Positions 1 to 7,437 of a stretch of 14,029 nucleotides of DNA are shown in pieces. Origin of the DNA: Bin55 sp964511425. GTDB lineage: Bacteria; Pseudomonadota; Gammaproteobacteria; Pseudomonadales; Azotimanducaceae. The DNA lies in assembly GCA_964511425.1 (NCBI GenBank), contig CAZEFI010000049.1:1-14029 (forward strand), written 5' to 3'. The notes beneath the pieces are model-generated. The model was given only the letters and a program-made list of their open reading frames with translations, made no database searches and was not told the origin of the DNA. The position numbers and the translations under genes are program-made. Within the stretch, counting starts at the first letter, position 1. Every line of letters starts with the position of its first letter.

Positions 1-1756
1 CCATCGGCTCCGACGCCGTGATTTCCACCACATCTCCCGCCGCATACAAACCATCCCCATCACCAAATTGCACGCTCAATCGTAACCCAGACTCGCCTGG
101 TTGGTTTATCGTCAAAATTTGGTTAACTTCCGTTATCGATAACTCGGTAGTGCTACGGGTCCGATCCGGCCACTCCACGCGAATATGGGCTTCTGTTGCA
201 GTTCCCAACCCAAAGTGGACTTCAAGTGGGTTATGAGAGGCATAGTTGTTACTCCCGCCTAGTTGTCTGATTTGGGTACCGTCTGTTGTTGTAACTTTGA
301 CTTTCGCCCCGACACCATACGTATTGAGTCCAGAGCCTCGAAGCTTAATGGTTAGATAATTACCTAAGTCCTCCGAATCATTACGGTAATACACGATGTG
401 ATTGGTACTGACGTTTACCACAATAATGTCAATATCACCGTCGCGATCAGCGTCAAAACAAGCGAGGGCACGCCCCTGTTCAGTATCCTTGATCCCGACA
501 TTCTTAGCGATACTTTTAAAAGTGAGGTCTCCGCGATTCAGAAAAAATCTTGATGACACATTACGGTACTTAGCAAGCTCGAACCATCCGTTTACGTGAA
601 ATATGTCTAAAAATCCGTCGTGATCAAAATCTTGAGTACACGCACCCCAAGCCCAATTACCAGCTTCAATTTCTGCTGACACAGAAATATCCGTGAAATT
701 TCCCGTGCCATCATTTTCGTAGAGTCGATTACCAAACCAATTTCCTCCGAGTGGTAAGTCGTAAATAGATGTAACAAACCAATCGAAGTCCCCGTCGTTG
801 TCGAAATCTCCGACCGCCGCACCCATTCCTGCTTGGTCTTTGATGACTCGGCGATCTGTAATACGGTAAAAGTCCTTTCCGTCGTAGTTTTTTAAAACCT
901 GGCTGGTGTTAAAATCACTTACCAACAATAAATCATGGTCTTCATCGTTGTCAATATCAAATAGATTGGCCGTATAACTCCAATCTGCGGCGAGATCCAA
1001 GATTGAAGTACTTATCTCCGTACTGTTGCTAGTATTTGAAAACAGCCCACCACCTTCGTTTCGCCATACGGTTTCAGTATCCGCGAGTTCTGAACGAGCC
1101 TCACCCCAATGTGATAAGAAGATGTCAATCCAACCGTCTCGGTCGTAGTCAGACATCGTCGCGGACACAGTGTTCTTCGCGTGAATTAGTATTCCGGAGT
1201 CTGCTGTAATGTCAATAAACTTGCTATCGGATTCCTCTAAACGGTTTTCGAAAACATAAATCGGATCATTTTCCACTGCTCCTACGAATAAGTCCAAATC
1301 GCCATCACTATCGATGTCTCCAAACGCTGGACCGCTTCCCCAATGGAGCACATCGACTCCAAATTCTTCTGCGACATCCGCGAAAGTACCGTTTCCATTG
1401 TTTAAGTAGAGTGCATTAGGAGTTGTATTTCCACCGACAATGTAAAGGTCCACATCACCATCTTCGTCCACATCTCCGGTTGCAATACCGGCAGCAAATT
1501 GCAACTCCAAATCTCGATCATCTTCAGAGTAGGTGTGTGGATATTCGCGAGACAACCCGTTATTGTTTACACGCGTAAACTTTAATAGTGATCCGTTTTT
1601 TGTTGTATAGCCGTTATTCTCCGAGTCGGTGAAATTCTCAGATAAGTTTTCACTGGCGAGGAGTGTCAAACATCGTGATAGAACAACCACTAGTAAGATT
1701 GCGGATACCACGAATAAGGGTCTGAACGAAGCTCTTTGGACTGGTCGTTGAATCAT
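1..1756 (-). CDS. CRTAC1-type secreted FG-GAP/VCBS repeat protein with ASPIC/UnbV domain (3' end beyond window)
   Basis: The frame is open from the ATG at 1756 to the left edge, giving 585 codons without a stop, so the C-terminus is missing. Residues 10-35 form a basic-then-hydrophobic segment, a signal peptide or N-terminal anchor. Seven calcium-binding-type FG-GAP/VCBS loops follow, with the pattern D.D.DG..D; examples read GDVDEDGDVDLYIVGG, GDIDSDGDLDLFVGA and DADRDGDIDIIVVN. Together they suggest a seven-bladed integrin-like propeller. Residues about 467-548 match the ASPIC/UnbV domain (YLTIKLRGSGLNTYGVGAKV, then HFGLG and VEWPD). The chain continues into a segment containing GDVVEITASEP, which looks like the start of an Ig/PKD-type beta domain. 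CRTAC1 proteins are extracytoplasmic and most lack a known function. No clear Shine-Dalgarno precedes the ATG. A 353-base gap separates it from the halogenase gene, so membership of the RiPP locus is uncertain. Confidence 0.9.
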   Translation of the reverse strand, partial: MIQRPVQRASFRPLFVVSAILLVVVLSRCLTLLASENLSENFTDSENNGYTTKNGSLLKFTRVNNNGLSREYPHTYSEDDRDLELQFAAGIATGDVDEDGDVDLYIVGGNTTPNALYLNNGNGTFADVAEEFGVDVLHWGSGPAFGDIDSDGDLDLFVGAVENDPIYVFENRLEESDSKFIDITADSGILIHAKNTVSATMSDYDRDGWIDIFLSHWGEARSELADTETVWRNEGGGLFSNTSNSTEISTSILDLAADWSYTANLFDIDNDEDHDLLLVSDFNTSQVLKNYDGKDFYRITDRRVIKDQAGMGAAVGDFDNDGDFDWFVTSIYDLPLGGNWFGNRLYENDGTGNFTDISVSAEIEAGNWAWGACTQDFDHDGFLDIFHVNGWFELAKYRNVSSRFFLNRGDLTFKSIAKNVGIKDTEQGRALACFDADRDGDIDIIVVNVSTNHIVYYRNDSEDLGNYLTIKLRGSGLNTYGVGAKVKVTTTDGTQIRQLGGSNNYASHNPLEVHFGLGTATEAHIRVEWPDRTRSTTELSITEVNQILTINQPGESGLRLSVQFGDGDGLYAAGDVVEITASEPM

Positions 1757-2109
1757 CGTACCGACTTGCTGGGAGATCCTAGGTACTTCCCTGTCAGGTC
1801 AATTTACGCAGGTGGCGATCGATAGACATCAAAGTCGCGTTTGATTTGGAAAGCTAGAACAAACTTTCGATGTGTCTCTCTTTTATGCCCGTTCTAAGTG
1901 GCAAATTCTTCGAGAATATTACCGTAGAGGATTTATAAATTTTCTTTTCGATGAAATGTCATTTAAACCTAGGTTTACCTTAATTATTTTATGTGCTTCC
2001 GGGAACGGGCGTAAAGAAAGCGGAAAGTATGTAGGAAAGGGCTCAGACGACGGTACGTATGGAGCACATGACCGTGTTATCTTTGATTGTCAAGCTAAGC
2101 CAGATCACG
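1757..2109. other. Intergenic gap between halogenase-like and CRTAC1-type genes
   Basis: This 353-base stretch holds no gene I can support. A plus-strand open frame of 92 codons starts at 1872, but it has no recognisable domain, has low-complexity basic composition, and runs into the 3' end of the halogenase gene. The promoter of the CRTAC1-type gene should lie here on the minus strand. I found no convincing -35/-10 pair and no strong hairpin. Confidence 0.5.
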
Positions 2110-3381
2110 TCAACAACCCAAACCTTGCGACAGTTGGGCGTAACTGGTAAGTGGCACCGCGCACATTTTGTGCCAGTTTTTCTTATCTATAACAGGACTT
2201 TTCAAAAGCCTCAGCATGTCTTCAAATTTAGTCAGTGCATCACAGCCAACGATCTCGGGATTTGCTACTTCCCGGTGCCTTTGCCATGCGTAATCTCGAG
2301 CATGCACCCAAAAGTCAGACTCATATGCTGATCCACAGGAATAGTGCCATGCGACAAATAAACCGTATCGAAGTATGGTATTCATCAGAAAACGATTCAC
2401 CACCGGCGCGTCCTGTTCAATGTAGTCGAACTTGCGGTTGAGCCGGATGTGTAATACCATCCCAATTTGGAGCTGAGCAGACACAATCGCTGTTGCCTCC
2501 AGTGGTTCCATGAATGCTGCGGCGTTACCAATACGAGCAACGGCACCGTCAAAAAGCTGCCGGTGCACGAAATTGGGAAAATTTATCACAGCACGATGTT
2601 CGAATTCTGGTACTGAATCGGACTCTAGAAGCTCATCAAAATCAGCCTCAATCGCTTCGAGATGGGTAACGTTTCTGTTGAAAATATAACCGTAGGATGT
2701 GTGTGCCGTCAGGGGAATGACAAACACCCAACCGTGTGGTCTTGCCACCGCACGTGTGTATGTATGTTGCAGAACTGGTCCATTTTCGCTACGTACGACG
2801 GCAGGACAGCGCCGGATAACCGCGGTATTAGTAGGAATAAAAGAGATGTCGATGTTTTGTTCCGGATTCAGTTCTTTGGGGAACCCTCTCGCATCGAACA
2901 CGAGATCATATCGTTCCGGCGAGCGTCTTTCGAATTCAATCTGTGCCCGTCCGTCCACTTTAGAGATGCTGAGCACTTTCTCGTCAATATGTTCGGCGTT
3001 AGTACTTTCCTGCAGCAAATCGACCAACATATCAGCCGCTAAATGGTACGCGTAGGACACCTGCTGCGGTGTGAAATAATGGATGAAGCGCTGCTTGAGA
3101 CGCCCCCATCCCTCAAACGAAACCCCGTACTTGCGAGTTCCATGGATCCGTTGTTGAATGATTTCATGGGGTAGTTTGGTCAGTTGCGTCAGGTCTTGAA
3201 CTAAGCTTGGCCAGCTACCTTCTCCAACTCCAATAACAGGAATTCGCGAGTCGTAAATGTGGTGAAGCTCGTATTCATGCTGCGCTAGATGGTGGCTGAC
3301 GCTAGCAGCCGCCAATGATCCTGCGGTTCCCCGTCCCACCACAGCGATTCGATTTAAGGACTCTCTACCGGGTTGAATCAT
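2110..3381 (-). CDS. Flavin-dependent tryptophan-halogenase-family protein, compact variant
   Basis: A 423-residue protein of the Trp_halogenase (PF04820) family. It has an N-terminal FAD-binding motif (VVGRGTAGSLAAA, residues 14-26; the family form is G.GTAG). K84 in RKYGVSFEGWG sits where PrnA has its catalytic Lys79. The block MEPLEATAI (291-299) matches the PrnA/RebH PLESTG region, with E295 where PrnA has Glu346. Two departures stand out. The WxWxIP hallmark reads WVFVIP (218-223), with Phe for the second Trp. The halide-site STG reads ATA (296-298). The protein is shorter than the usual 500 or so residues. Family members use FADH2 from a separate reductase, halide and O2 to make HOCl, which chlorinates or brominates an aromatic side chain. 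The reductase is not in this window. The obvious local substrate is the terminal Trp of the precursor peptide (inference). An in-frame TAA just upstream supports the ATG start. Halogenase fold is likely; halogenating activity is less sure, and a monooxygenase role is possible. Confidence 0.85.
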   Translation of the reverse strand: MIQPGRESLNRIAVVGRGTAGSLAAASVSHHLAQHEYELHHIYDSRIPVIGVGEGSWPSLVQDLTQLTKLPHEIIQQRIHGTRKYGVSFEGWGRLKQRFIHYFTPQQVSYAYHLAADMLVDLLQESTNAEHIDEKVLSISKVDGRAQIEFERRSPERYDLVFDARGFPKELNPEQNIDISFIPTNTAVIRRCPAVVRSENGPVLQHTYTRAVARPHGWVFVIPLTAHTSYGYIFNRNVTHLEAIEADFDELLESDSVPEFEHRAVINFPNFVHRQLFDGAVARIGNAAAFMEPLEATAIVSAQLQIGMVLHIRLNRKFDYIEQDAPVVNRFLMNTILRYGLFVAWHYSCGSAYESDFWVHARDYAWQRHREVANPEIVGCDALTKFEDMLRLLKSPVIDKKNWHKMCAVPLTSYAQLSQGLGC

Positions 3382-3482
3382 CCAATCTGCACTGTGCGTG
3401 ATTTATTTGGCTGCATGCGGAGATTAATACTTGAGTTTGAGTAGCGTACAAAGGAAAATTCTGGACCGATTGTTTCAATTCA

Positions 3483-4712
3483 TCAGAATCCTAAGGTGAA
3501 ATCTATACCAACGAAGCTATCGCGTCTTCCATCGTAGGTTACGTCTTCCGGGTCGGAGCTCAAATTCACGATGCTTTCGATTCGAATTGTCCAAGAATCG
3601 GAGAGTCTGCGTTTAAACTCTAGGTTCAGAGACCGATACCTGTGATCTAAGTCTGTTAACAGACCTGCAATGAGTTCGGTACCCATTATGTCATTAAACG
3701 AAAGAAAACCCGATATGAAGAGGTCATTCGTCCAAACACTCGTGGCACGACTGCCTCGTTCATCGTAAAGCCATTCGCCAAGTAAGGTCAGACTCGCAGC
3801 GGATTGAAATACGTTATGCAACGTGTGTTCCGCTCCGAGAATTAAGGCACGATAGTTCTCTTCATCACCGACGAGATTTCGCATGCCTTTTCGTTGTACT
3901 GCTTCCATTTTGTAGAGTAATTGGGACGTCGTTAGCTGAGCGTCAAAACCAATTTGCTCTATTTGTTCGTACAGCGGATGCAGCGTCGGTACGTTTGAGA
4001 ATACCGATTGACTTCCAGCATTGGCTAAGAACGTGGGTTCTCGATTGGTCCCCACGAACATACTTAACCCGAAATCATAAGGTCCTATCGCATTGCTATA
4101 ACGAAGCGCGAAATCAATATGTCTCTCTTCTCGTCGATTTTCATAGACTGCATTCTCTGCTATTGGAAATCTCGAACGGAGGCGTCCCGCGGGACCTGGA
4201 AAAGTTCGCTTGCGGTGATAAGGTAGCACAAATGACTCAGCAATTCCCCAATCTCCAGATATAGTGAGATGAATCATCGGTTGCCCAAGCTTTGGGCGAT
4301 TACGCGGATGTTCTACGAGGTCTACTTGATTAACGATATCGACTAAGTTGTACAATTCTGTTACTCCCCAGAACACGCTACCTTGACCTACTTGAAGCTC
4401 CCAGGAAATGTTGCTCCAATCGCCAAACACAAGGAGATAAGCGTCTCGAACATCCCCGTGAGTGCGCTGAGGATCGGCACGATCGAAACGATACAGAGGA
4501 CTAAAGGTGAAACTCGTATTTGGCGTAAATTCCACGTAGAGTGATGGGTTTGCGACCGCTCCTACAGTGCTGGAACTTTGTCCGATAAAAGCAGGCGATT
4601 GTGGATACCATCTTCCTTGTAGACTGACATCACCTGAAACATCAAATGATTGCACGGCCGATCCTGTTGTCGCTACAACCACAAAAAATGCAATGGTTAC
4701 CCCGAGTCGCAT
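3483..4712 (-). CDS. Outer-membrane beta-barrel protein (porin/DUF1302-like)
   Basis: A 409-residue predicted outer-membrane protein. Residues 1-22 form a signal peptide (MRLGVTIAFFVVVATTGSAV, cleavage near GSA/VQS). The rest has alternating aromatic and polar strands, many Tyr, Trp and Phe residues, and ends in GIDFTLGF. A C-terminal Phe after alternating hydrophobics is the standard barrel-assembly signal. The start overlaps the stop of the upstream LolA-like gene (TAATG, 4710-4714), so the two are translationally coupled. Similar barrel genes are commonly found beside PF17131 LolA-like genes and an MMPL-type RND exporter, a set thought to move hydrophobic compounds to or through the outer membrane. 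I cannot assign a precise family from sequence alone. It may help release the RiPP product or a lipid (inference). Confidence 0.75.
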   Translation of the reverse strand: MRLGVTIAFFVVVATTGSAVQSFDVSGDVSLQGRWYPQSPAFIGQSSSTVGAVANPSLYVEFTPNTSFTFSPLYRFDRADPQRTHGDVRDAYLLVFGDWSNISWELQVGQGSVFWGVTELYNLVDIVNQVDLVEHPRNRPKLGQPMIHLTISGDWGIAESFVLPYHRKRTFPGPAGRLRSRFPIAENAVYENRREERHIDFALRYSNAIGPYDFGLSMFVGTNREPTFLANAGSQSVFSNVPTLHPLYEQIEQIGFDAQLTTSQLLYKMEAVQRKGMRNLVGDEENYRALILGAEHTLHNVFQSAASLTLLGEWLYDERGSRATSVWTNDLFISGFLSFNDIMGTELIAGLLTDLDHRYRSLNLEFKRRLSDSWTIRIESIVNLSSDPEDVTYDGRRDSFVGIDFTLGF

Positions 4713-5530
4713 TACCGAATACGTCGTAGTGCCGTCTGAGTGAACTCGCTGTCGTCGAGGTTAGTACCGAATTTAAACTCGTTCCATTGAAGTATCGTGG
4801 TAGCACTGGTTAGATGATTTTCCATAGTCTGTTCTTCTGCACGCCAAAATTTGTTCTCGAATTGTTTATACCGGGAGAAAGTGAGAGTCTTCAGATGTGA
4901 ATCTCGGCGGTCGTAGAGTTCCATTTTCCATGTGCGATACTCTGTTGTGTCTTGCCATATGACTTTTCGACTGTAACCAGATTTCTCACTCATGGGAAAC
5001 TGCTCAATAACTGAACAAGTGAGATCACCACAAGCTTCATCACGTAAATATTTGTAGGTGTACTCTGATACTTCACCTGCTCGCATGTCTTCGTAAGAAA
5101 ATTCACTACCCATAAAAGACCCTGAACGCTCCGATGCGCTGATTCTTTTTACTTTTTTCAGAGCCGGAAGGTACATCCATTGATCGTCGGGAGCATCAAC
5201 GTGAGCATGAGTCAGGAGAGCGGTACCCCGAACGTCTCGAGGTTGATCAAAAATAAACAAACTTTTGTCTCCATCTTCTGGCACCTCCAATACCTTGAAG
5301 CGCATTTGTCTCGTACTTTCGCCACCTCGTTTATCACGAATCAGCATGGTTAATTCGGCAGTGAAATCCCCAAATCCTTCGTTCTTAGCACTGGCTGCAA
5401 GCGCAAGCCTCAGGCCTTTCTCCTCTGGACTTTCTTGTTGCGCATTAATCGCGGAACTAGGGGCGATGCAACACAAAGGCAGAACCGTGAACATCAAAAT
5501 CTTCGGAATCTTGCTCCTAAGTAACCGCAC
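4712..5530 (-). CDS. LolA-like outer-membrane lipoprotein-sorting family protein (PF17131 type)
   Basis: A periplasmic protein of about 272 residues from the chosen GTG at 5530. That start gives a good signal peptide: basic n-region RLLRSKIPK, hydrophobic ILMFTVLPLCCIAP, cleavage near SSA or INA (27 or 30). The frame is open back to a TTG at 5617, but the extra 29 residues do not resemble a leader; ATG 5494 would lose the basic n-region. The family hallmarks are clear: WMYLPALKKVKRI (about 118-130), followed by SGSFMGSEFSYEDM (about 136-149). Members have a LolA/LolB-like half-barrel that binds lipids or acyl chains. They usually occur with an RND (MMPL) pump and a beta-barrel protein. Here the barrel gene follows with a 1-base TAATG overlap, but no pump lies in the window. 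The gene runs divergently from the precursor gene. Confidence 0.85.
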   Translation of the reverse strand: MRLLRSKIPKILMFTVLPLCCIAPSSAINAQQESPEEKGLRLALAASAKNEGFGDFTAELTMLIRDKRGGESTRQMRFKVLEVPEDGDKSLFIFDQPRDVRGTALLTHAHVDAPDDQWMYLPALKKVKRISASERSGSFMGSEFSYEDMRAGEVSEYTYKYLRDEACGDLTCSVIEQFPMSEKSGYSRKVIWQDTTEYRTWKMELYDRRDSHLKTLTFSRYKQFENKFWRAEEQTMENHLTSATTILQWNEFKFGTNLDDSEFTQTALRRIR

Positions 5531-5562
5531 CGATGCGAAGTAACTCAAACCGAAACGTACTT

Positions 5563-5590
5563 GTTGTACCCTGAAGTCAGTGTAGATCAA
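5563..5590 (-). promoter_or_regulatory. Possible sigma70-type promoter for the LolA-like/barrel pair
   Basis: On the minus strand, TTGATC (5590-5585) and TACAAC (5568-5563) are separated by 16 bases. Transcription would begin near 5556, just upstream of GTG 5530, which fits that start better than TTG 5617. Both boxes differ from consensus, so this is a weak call. Confidence 0.3.
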
Positions 5591-5617
5591 TTTGAAACTC
5601 GATTCGTTGAGGAACAA

Positions 5618-5865
5618 GTGTGGTTCGAAATTTGGACTCGCGATGATGACAGCTTCGATTAGAGTACGACGATCGCTTCAGAAGTTGCGATGCAGCCATT
5701 TGAATTTTGTAATTGCCCCACGTGCTAAATCACATTTTGACCTAGGAATTATCGGAAGAATAGTCGAAAAGCTTCCACTATTTTATGAAGTTCATCTGTT
5801 CGCGGAAAGGCAACTAAATACACGGTTATCGAAATTCCTGTCTAAAAATTATTAGAGAATGTACA
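5618..5865. other. Divergent intergenic region between LolA-like gene and precursor gene
   Basis: No supportable gene lies here. A plus-strand open frame at 5592-5855 has no recognisable domain and no ribosome-binding site, and it overlaps the 5' region of the divergent gene. The stretch becomes AT-rich toward 5865, where the precursor promoter starts. Regulator sites may lie here, but no clear palindromic operator was seen. Confidence 0.4.
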
Positions 5866-5894
5866 AATTGCACACACAAATGTTATGTTATAAT
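5866..5894 (+). promoter_or_regulatory. Promoter of the NHLP precursor gene
   Basis: A perfect -10 box, TATAAT, lies at 5889-5894 in very AT-rich DNA. The -35 region is less exact: TTGCAC at 5868-5873 gives a 15-base spacer, while AATTGC at 5866-5871 gives 17. Transcription would start near 5901, leaving a leader of about 42 bases before the ATG at 5943. This promoter lies downstream of the alternative ATG at 5859 and argues against that longer start. Confidence 0.65.
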
Positions 5895-5930
5895 TCACAA
5901 AACAATTCAATTAATCAATTTTCAAACTAT

Positions 5931-5935
5931 GAGGA
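5931..5935 (+). promoter_or_regulatory. Shine-Dalgarno of the precursor gene (decides the start)
   Basis: GAGGA is followed by a 7-base spacer and then ATG at 5943. This is the best ribosome-binding site seen in the window. It selects the 83-residue reading over the 111-residue frame beginning at 5859. Confidence 0.75.
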
Positions 5936-5942
5936 CTCCGTT

Positions 5943-6194
5943 ATGAGAAGTGGCGATCAAATGCTACAACAAATCGTCGAGAAGTCTGCCGTGGACGAAC
6001 AGTTCAGGCAAGCTCTGTTAGCTAATCCAAAGGCAACGATAGCTAATGAGTTGGGTATTACTATACCAGATTCGATGACCGTCAAAGTTCACGAAAGCGA
6101 TATGCAAACGGTTCACCTTGCACTGCCGCCGGACCCAAATATAACCGAGGAACAACTCGAAGCCATTTCTGCTGGTCTTTGTTGTTGCTGGTAG
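5943..6194 (+). CDS. NHLP-leader RiPP precursor peptide with a minimal LCCCW core
   Basis: An 83-residue precursor of the nitrile-hydratase-leader-peptide family (TIGR03793 type). Family features are DEQFRQALLANPKATIANEL (18-37), then the GITIP turn, then VKVHES and VHLALPPDP, and finally ITEEQLEAISAG (67-78). The leader resembles the alpha subunit of nitrile hydratase. Such leaders normally end in a GG, GA or AG site cut by the C39 peptidase of the exporter. Cleavage after SAG (76-78) would leave only Leu-Cys-Cys-Cys-Trp (79-83), encoded just before TAG. Three consecutive Cys are ideal substrates for the YcaO cyclodehydratase encoded nearby, and Trp83 is a plausible halogenase substrate (both inferred). 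The gene is alone on the plus strand, with its own promoter and terminator, while the processing genes run toward it. This fits high expression of the peptide relative to the enzymes. Confidence 0.93.
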   Translation: MRSGDQMLQQIVEKSAVDEQFRQALLANPKATIANELGITIPDSMTVKVHESDMQTVHLALPPDPNITEEQLEAISAGLCCCW

Positions 6195-6258
6195 TCTCAA
6201 ACTAAGCATCGACACGTTTTAGAACGCGGACAGGCTTAGTTCGCATTCAGTCGATGGA

Positions 6259-6287
6259 GTCGCCATCTCACAGAGATGGCGACTTTT
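6259..6287 (+). terminator. Intrinsic terminator of the precursor gene
   Basis: A perfect 11-base-pair GC-containing stem has arms GTCGCCATCTC at 6259-6269 and GAGATGGCGAC at 6273-6283, with a 3-base loop (ACA). TTTT follows at 6284-6287 on the plus strand. It sits 65 bases after the precursor stop codon. The minus-strand exit from the hairpin has no T-run, so it mainly serves the precursor, although the stem may also protect the 3' end of the opposing transcript. Confidence 0.85.
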
Positions 6288-6303
6288 GCATTATTTGGGT
6301 ATG

Positions 6304-7437
6304 CTAAAAGTTGATCGCGCCTGATATCACTAGGAACAAATACGCTTTGACTTTTGCTAATTGATTGTCCGATACGACAAGCTTGATGTGGTGAATTCCA
6401 CTCAGCAAAACAAAACGACCGGACTTTGCGAACAGCACGGTCGGCTTCGAATTCCAACTTTCTAATTCTTTTAACTTGTCGGGGACTACGATGTCCTCGA
6501 AACTCAAAGATTTCAAGAAAGGCTCCCAGTCTGTGTGACCGTCGAGCCAATATCGAGAGTCTTTCGTAAACCTTTGTTTCACAATGAGTGTAAGACCGAG
6601 CGACGGACCTAAACCGGTATCCCGAATGTCAATATTTACTCCACTTCTGACGACGTTGGTTCGTTCTCGAAATCGTGAGACTACAGACTCTACCGCATGA
6701 ATTTGTCCCGGCCAATGTATTCGTTCCAGATACGTACAAAGTTCCTGTTGCGTGTTGAATCCCATGACTGCTAATCGAATCGATCGGGTACGAGAAGGGA
6801 AAATTCCAAAGGAGTCTATGCGTGTGTGTGAGGGCTGTGCGCCGTGTGCTCGTGCAACATTTTTTCTTTCAATTTCGTTGTGATCCCAGCTTACGCAAGA
6901 AACAAGTGCATCGACTACGGTTCTTACATCTTCTATTTGTTGACCAGAACCCATAATTGGACGTTCCCCAGGTCTTAAAAACATGCCTGGTATCGAGCCT
7001 GAGCTATCGGATTCAGTGCCGATGTCGTACTCTAGCATTAATTTGCGTCCAACAATGTCCCGCAATTCTGAGTTGTCAGAATCCATCTGGCGAAACAAGT
7101 TCACAATCGCATTTGCGGTGTCATCTGTGTTTTTTTTGCGGTTGAGTTCTTCGTAGAAAGTTGCCGTTCTGGTGCCACTAGCAAGTGAGACGCCTAGGTC
7201 AGCTATAGGCTTCCGGTCGTGCAGTGGAATTTCAAATCCAAAAGGCAAGGCACCCATTTCGATCGGAAGTTTTTCGGTGCACTGTATGATTCGCTTCCAC
7301 TGAGCTTCACCAATGAGTACAGGTGAAATTCGATCTCGAAAAAAGTCCAACAATTCACCCAAGCTTCGACCCTCTCGTGCGAGTTTTTCTTGGGTGATCA
7401 ATACGGCTTTGTCAATGTCCACGATTGAATTAGGCAA
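6304..7437 (-). CDS. Unrecognised RiPP-locus protein, coupled to the YcaO gene
   Basis: A 377-residue protein I do not recognise. The first codon is TTG at 7437, overlapping the end of the YcaO gene by 8 bases; a GTG five codons later is the main alternative. This overlap implies translational coupling and a shared pathway. There is no signal peptide and no clear membrane helix, so it is probably cytoplasmic. Visible landmarks are IEMGALPFGFEIPLHDRKP (59-77), a central acidic stretch ending in EYDIGTESDSSG, PGMFLRPGERP, a DTGLGPSLGLTLIV strand (about 270-283), DGHTDWEPFLKSL, and a C-terminal block HHIKLVV....LAKVKAYLFLV. The HIK-plus-AKAYL ending seems familiar from uncharacterised proteins beside RiPP enzymes, but I cannot name the family. 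A peptide-modifying enzyme or an assembly partner of the YcaO protein are both possible. Confidence 0.8.
   Translation of the reverse strand: MPNSIVDIDKAVLITQEKLAREGRSLGELLDFFRDRISPVLIGEAQWKRIIQCTEKLPIEMGALPFGFEIPLHDRKPIADLGVSLASGTRTATFYEELNRKKNTDDTANAIVNLFRQMDSDNSELRDIVGRKLMLEYDIGTESDSSGSIPGMFLRPGERPIMGSGQQIEDVRTVVDALVSCVSWDHNEIERKNVARAHGAQPSHTRIDSFGIFPSRTRSIRLAVMGFNTQQELCTYLERIHWPGQIHAVESVVSRFRERTNVVRSGVNIDIRDTGLGPSLGLTLIVKQRFTKDSRYWLDGHTDWEPFLKSLSFEDIVVPDKLKELESWNSKPTVLFAKSGRFVLLSGIHHIKLVVSDNQLAKVKAYLFLVISGAINF

Noticed and set aside
1..822. Short plus-strand frames (18-236, 402-599) and a minus frame (607-822)
   Set aside because: They are shadows of the long CRTAC1-type reading frame that covers 1-1756 on the minus strand.
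1872..2150. Plus-strand open frame of 92 codons in the gap left of the halogenase gene
   Set aside because: No domain, no convincing ribosome-binding site, and it runs into the halogenase 3' end. It does not look like an NHLP leader or a second precursor.
2662..3055. Two overlapping plus-strand open frames of 118 and 126 codons inside the halogenase gene
   Set aside because: They are antisense to a clear halogenase-family gene and have no recognisable features.
5592..5855. Plus-strand open frame of 87 codons upstream of the precursor
   Set aside because: No domain and no ribosome-binding site; it overlaps the 5' region of the divergent LolA-like gene. Treated as intergenic.
5859..5942. Longer 111-residue version of the precursor starting at ATG 5859
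   Set aside because: The TATAAT box at 5889-5894 lies inside this extension, no Shine-Dalgarno precedes ATG 5859, and the NHLP leader begins just after ATG 5943, which has GAGGA 7 bases upstream.
7430..7437. Possible frameshift joining the YcaO gene and the 377-residue gene into one protein
   Set aside because: The YcaO domain reaches a natural C-terminal end at NPVIA before TAA, so an 8-base coupled overlap with a TTG start is simpler.
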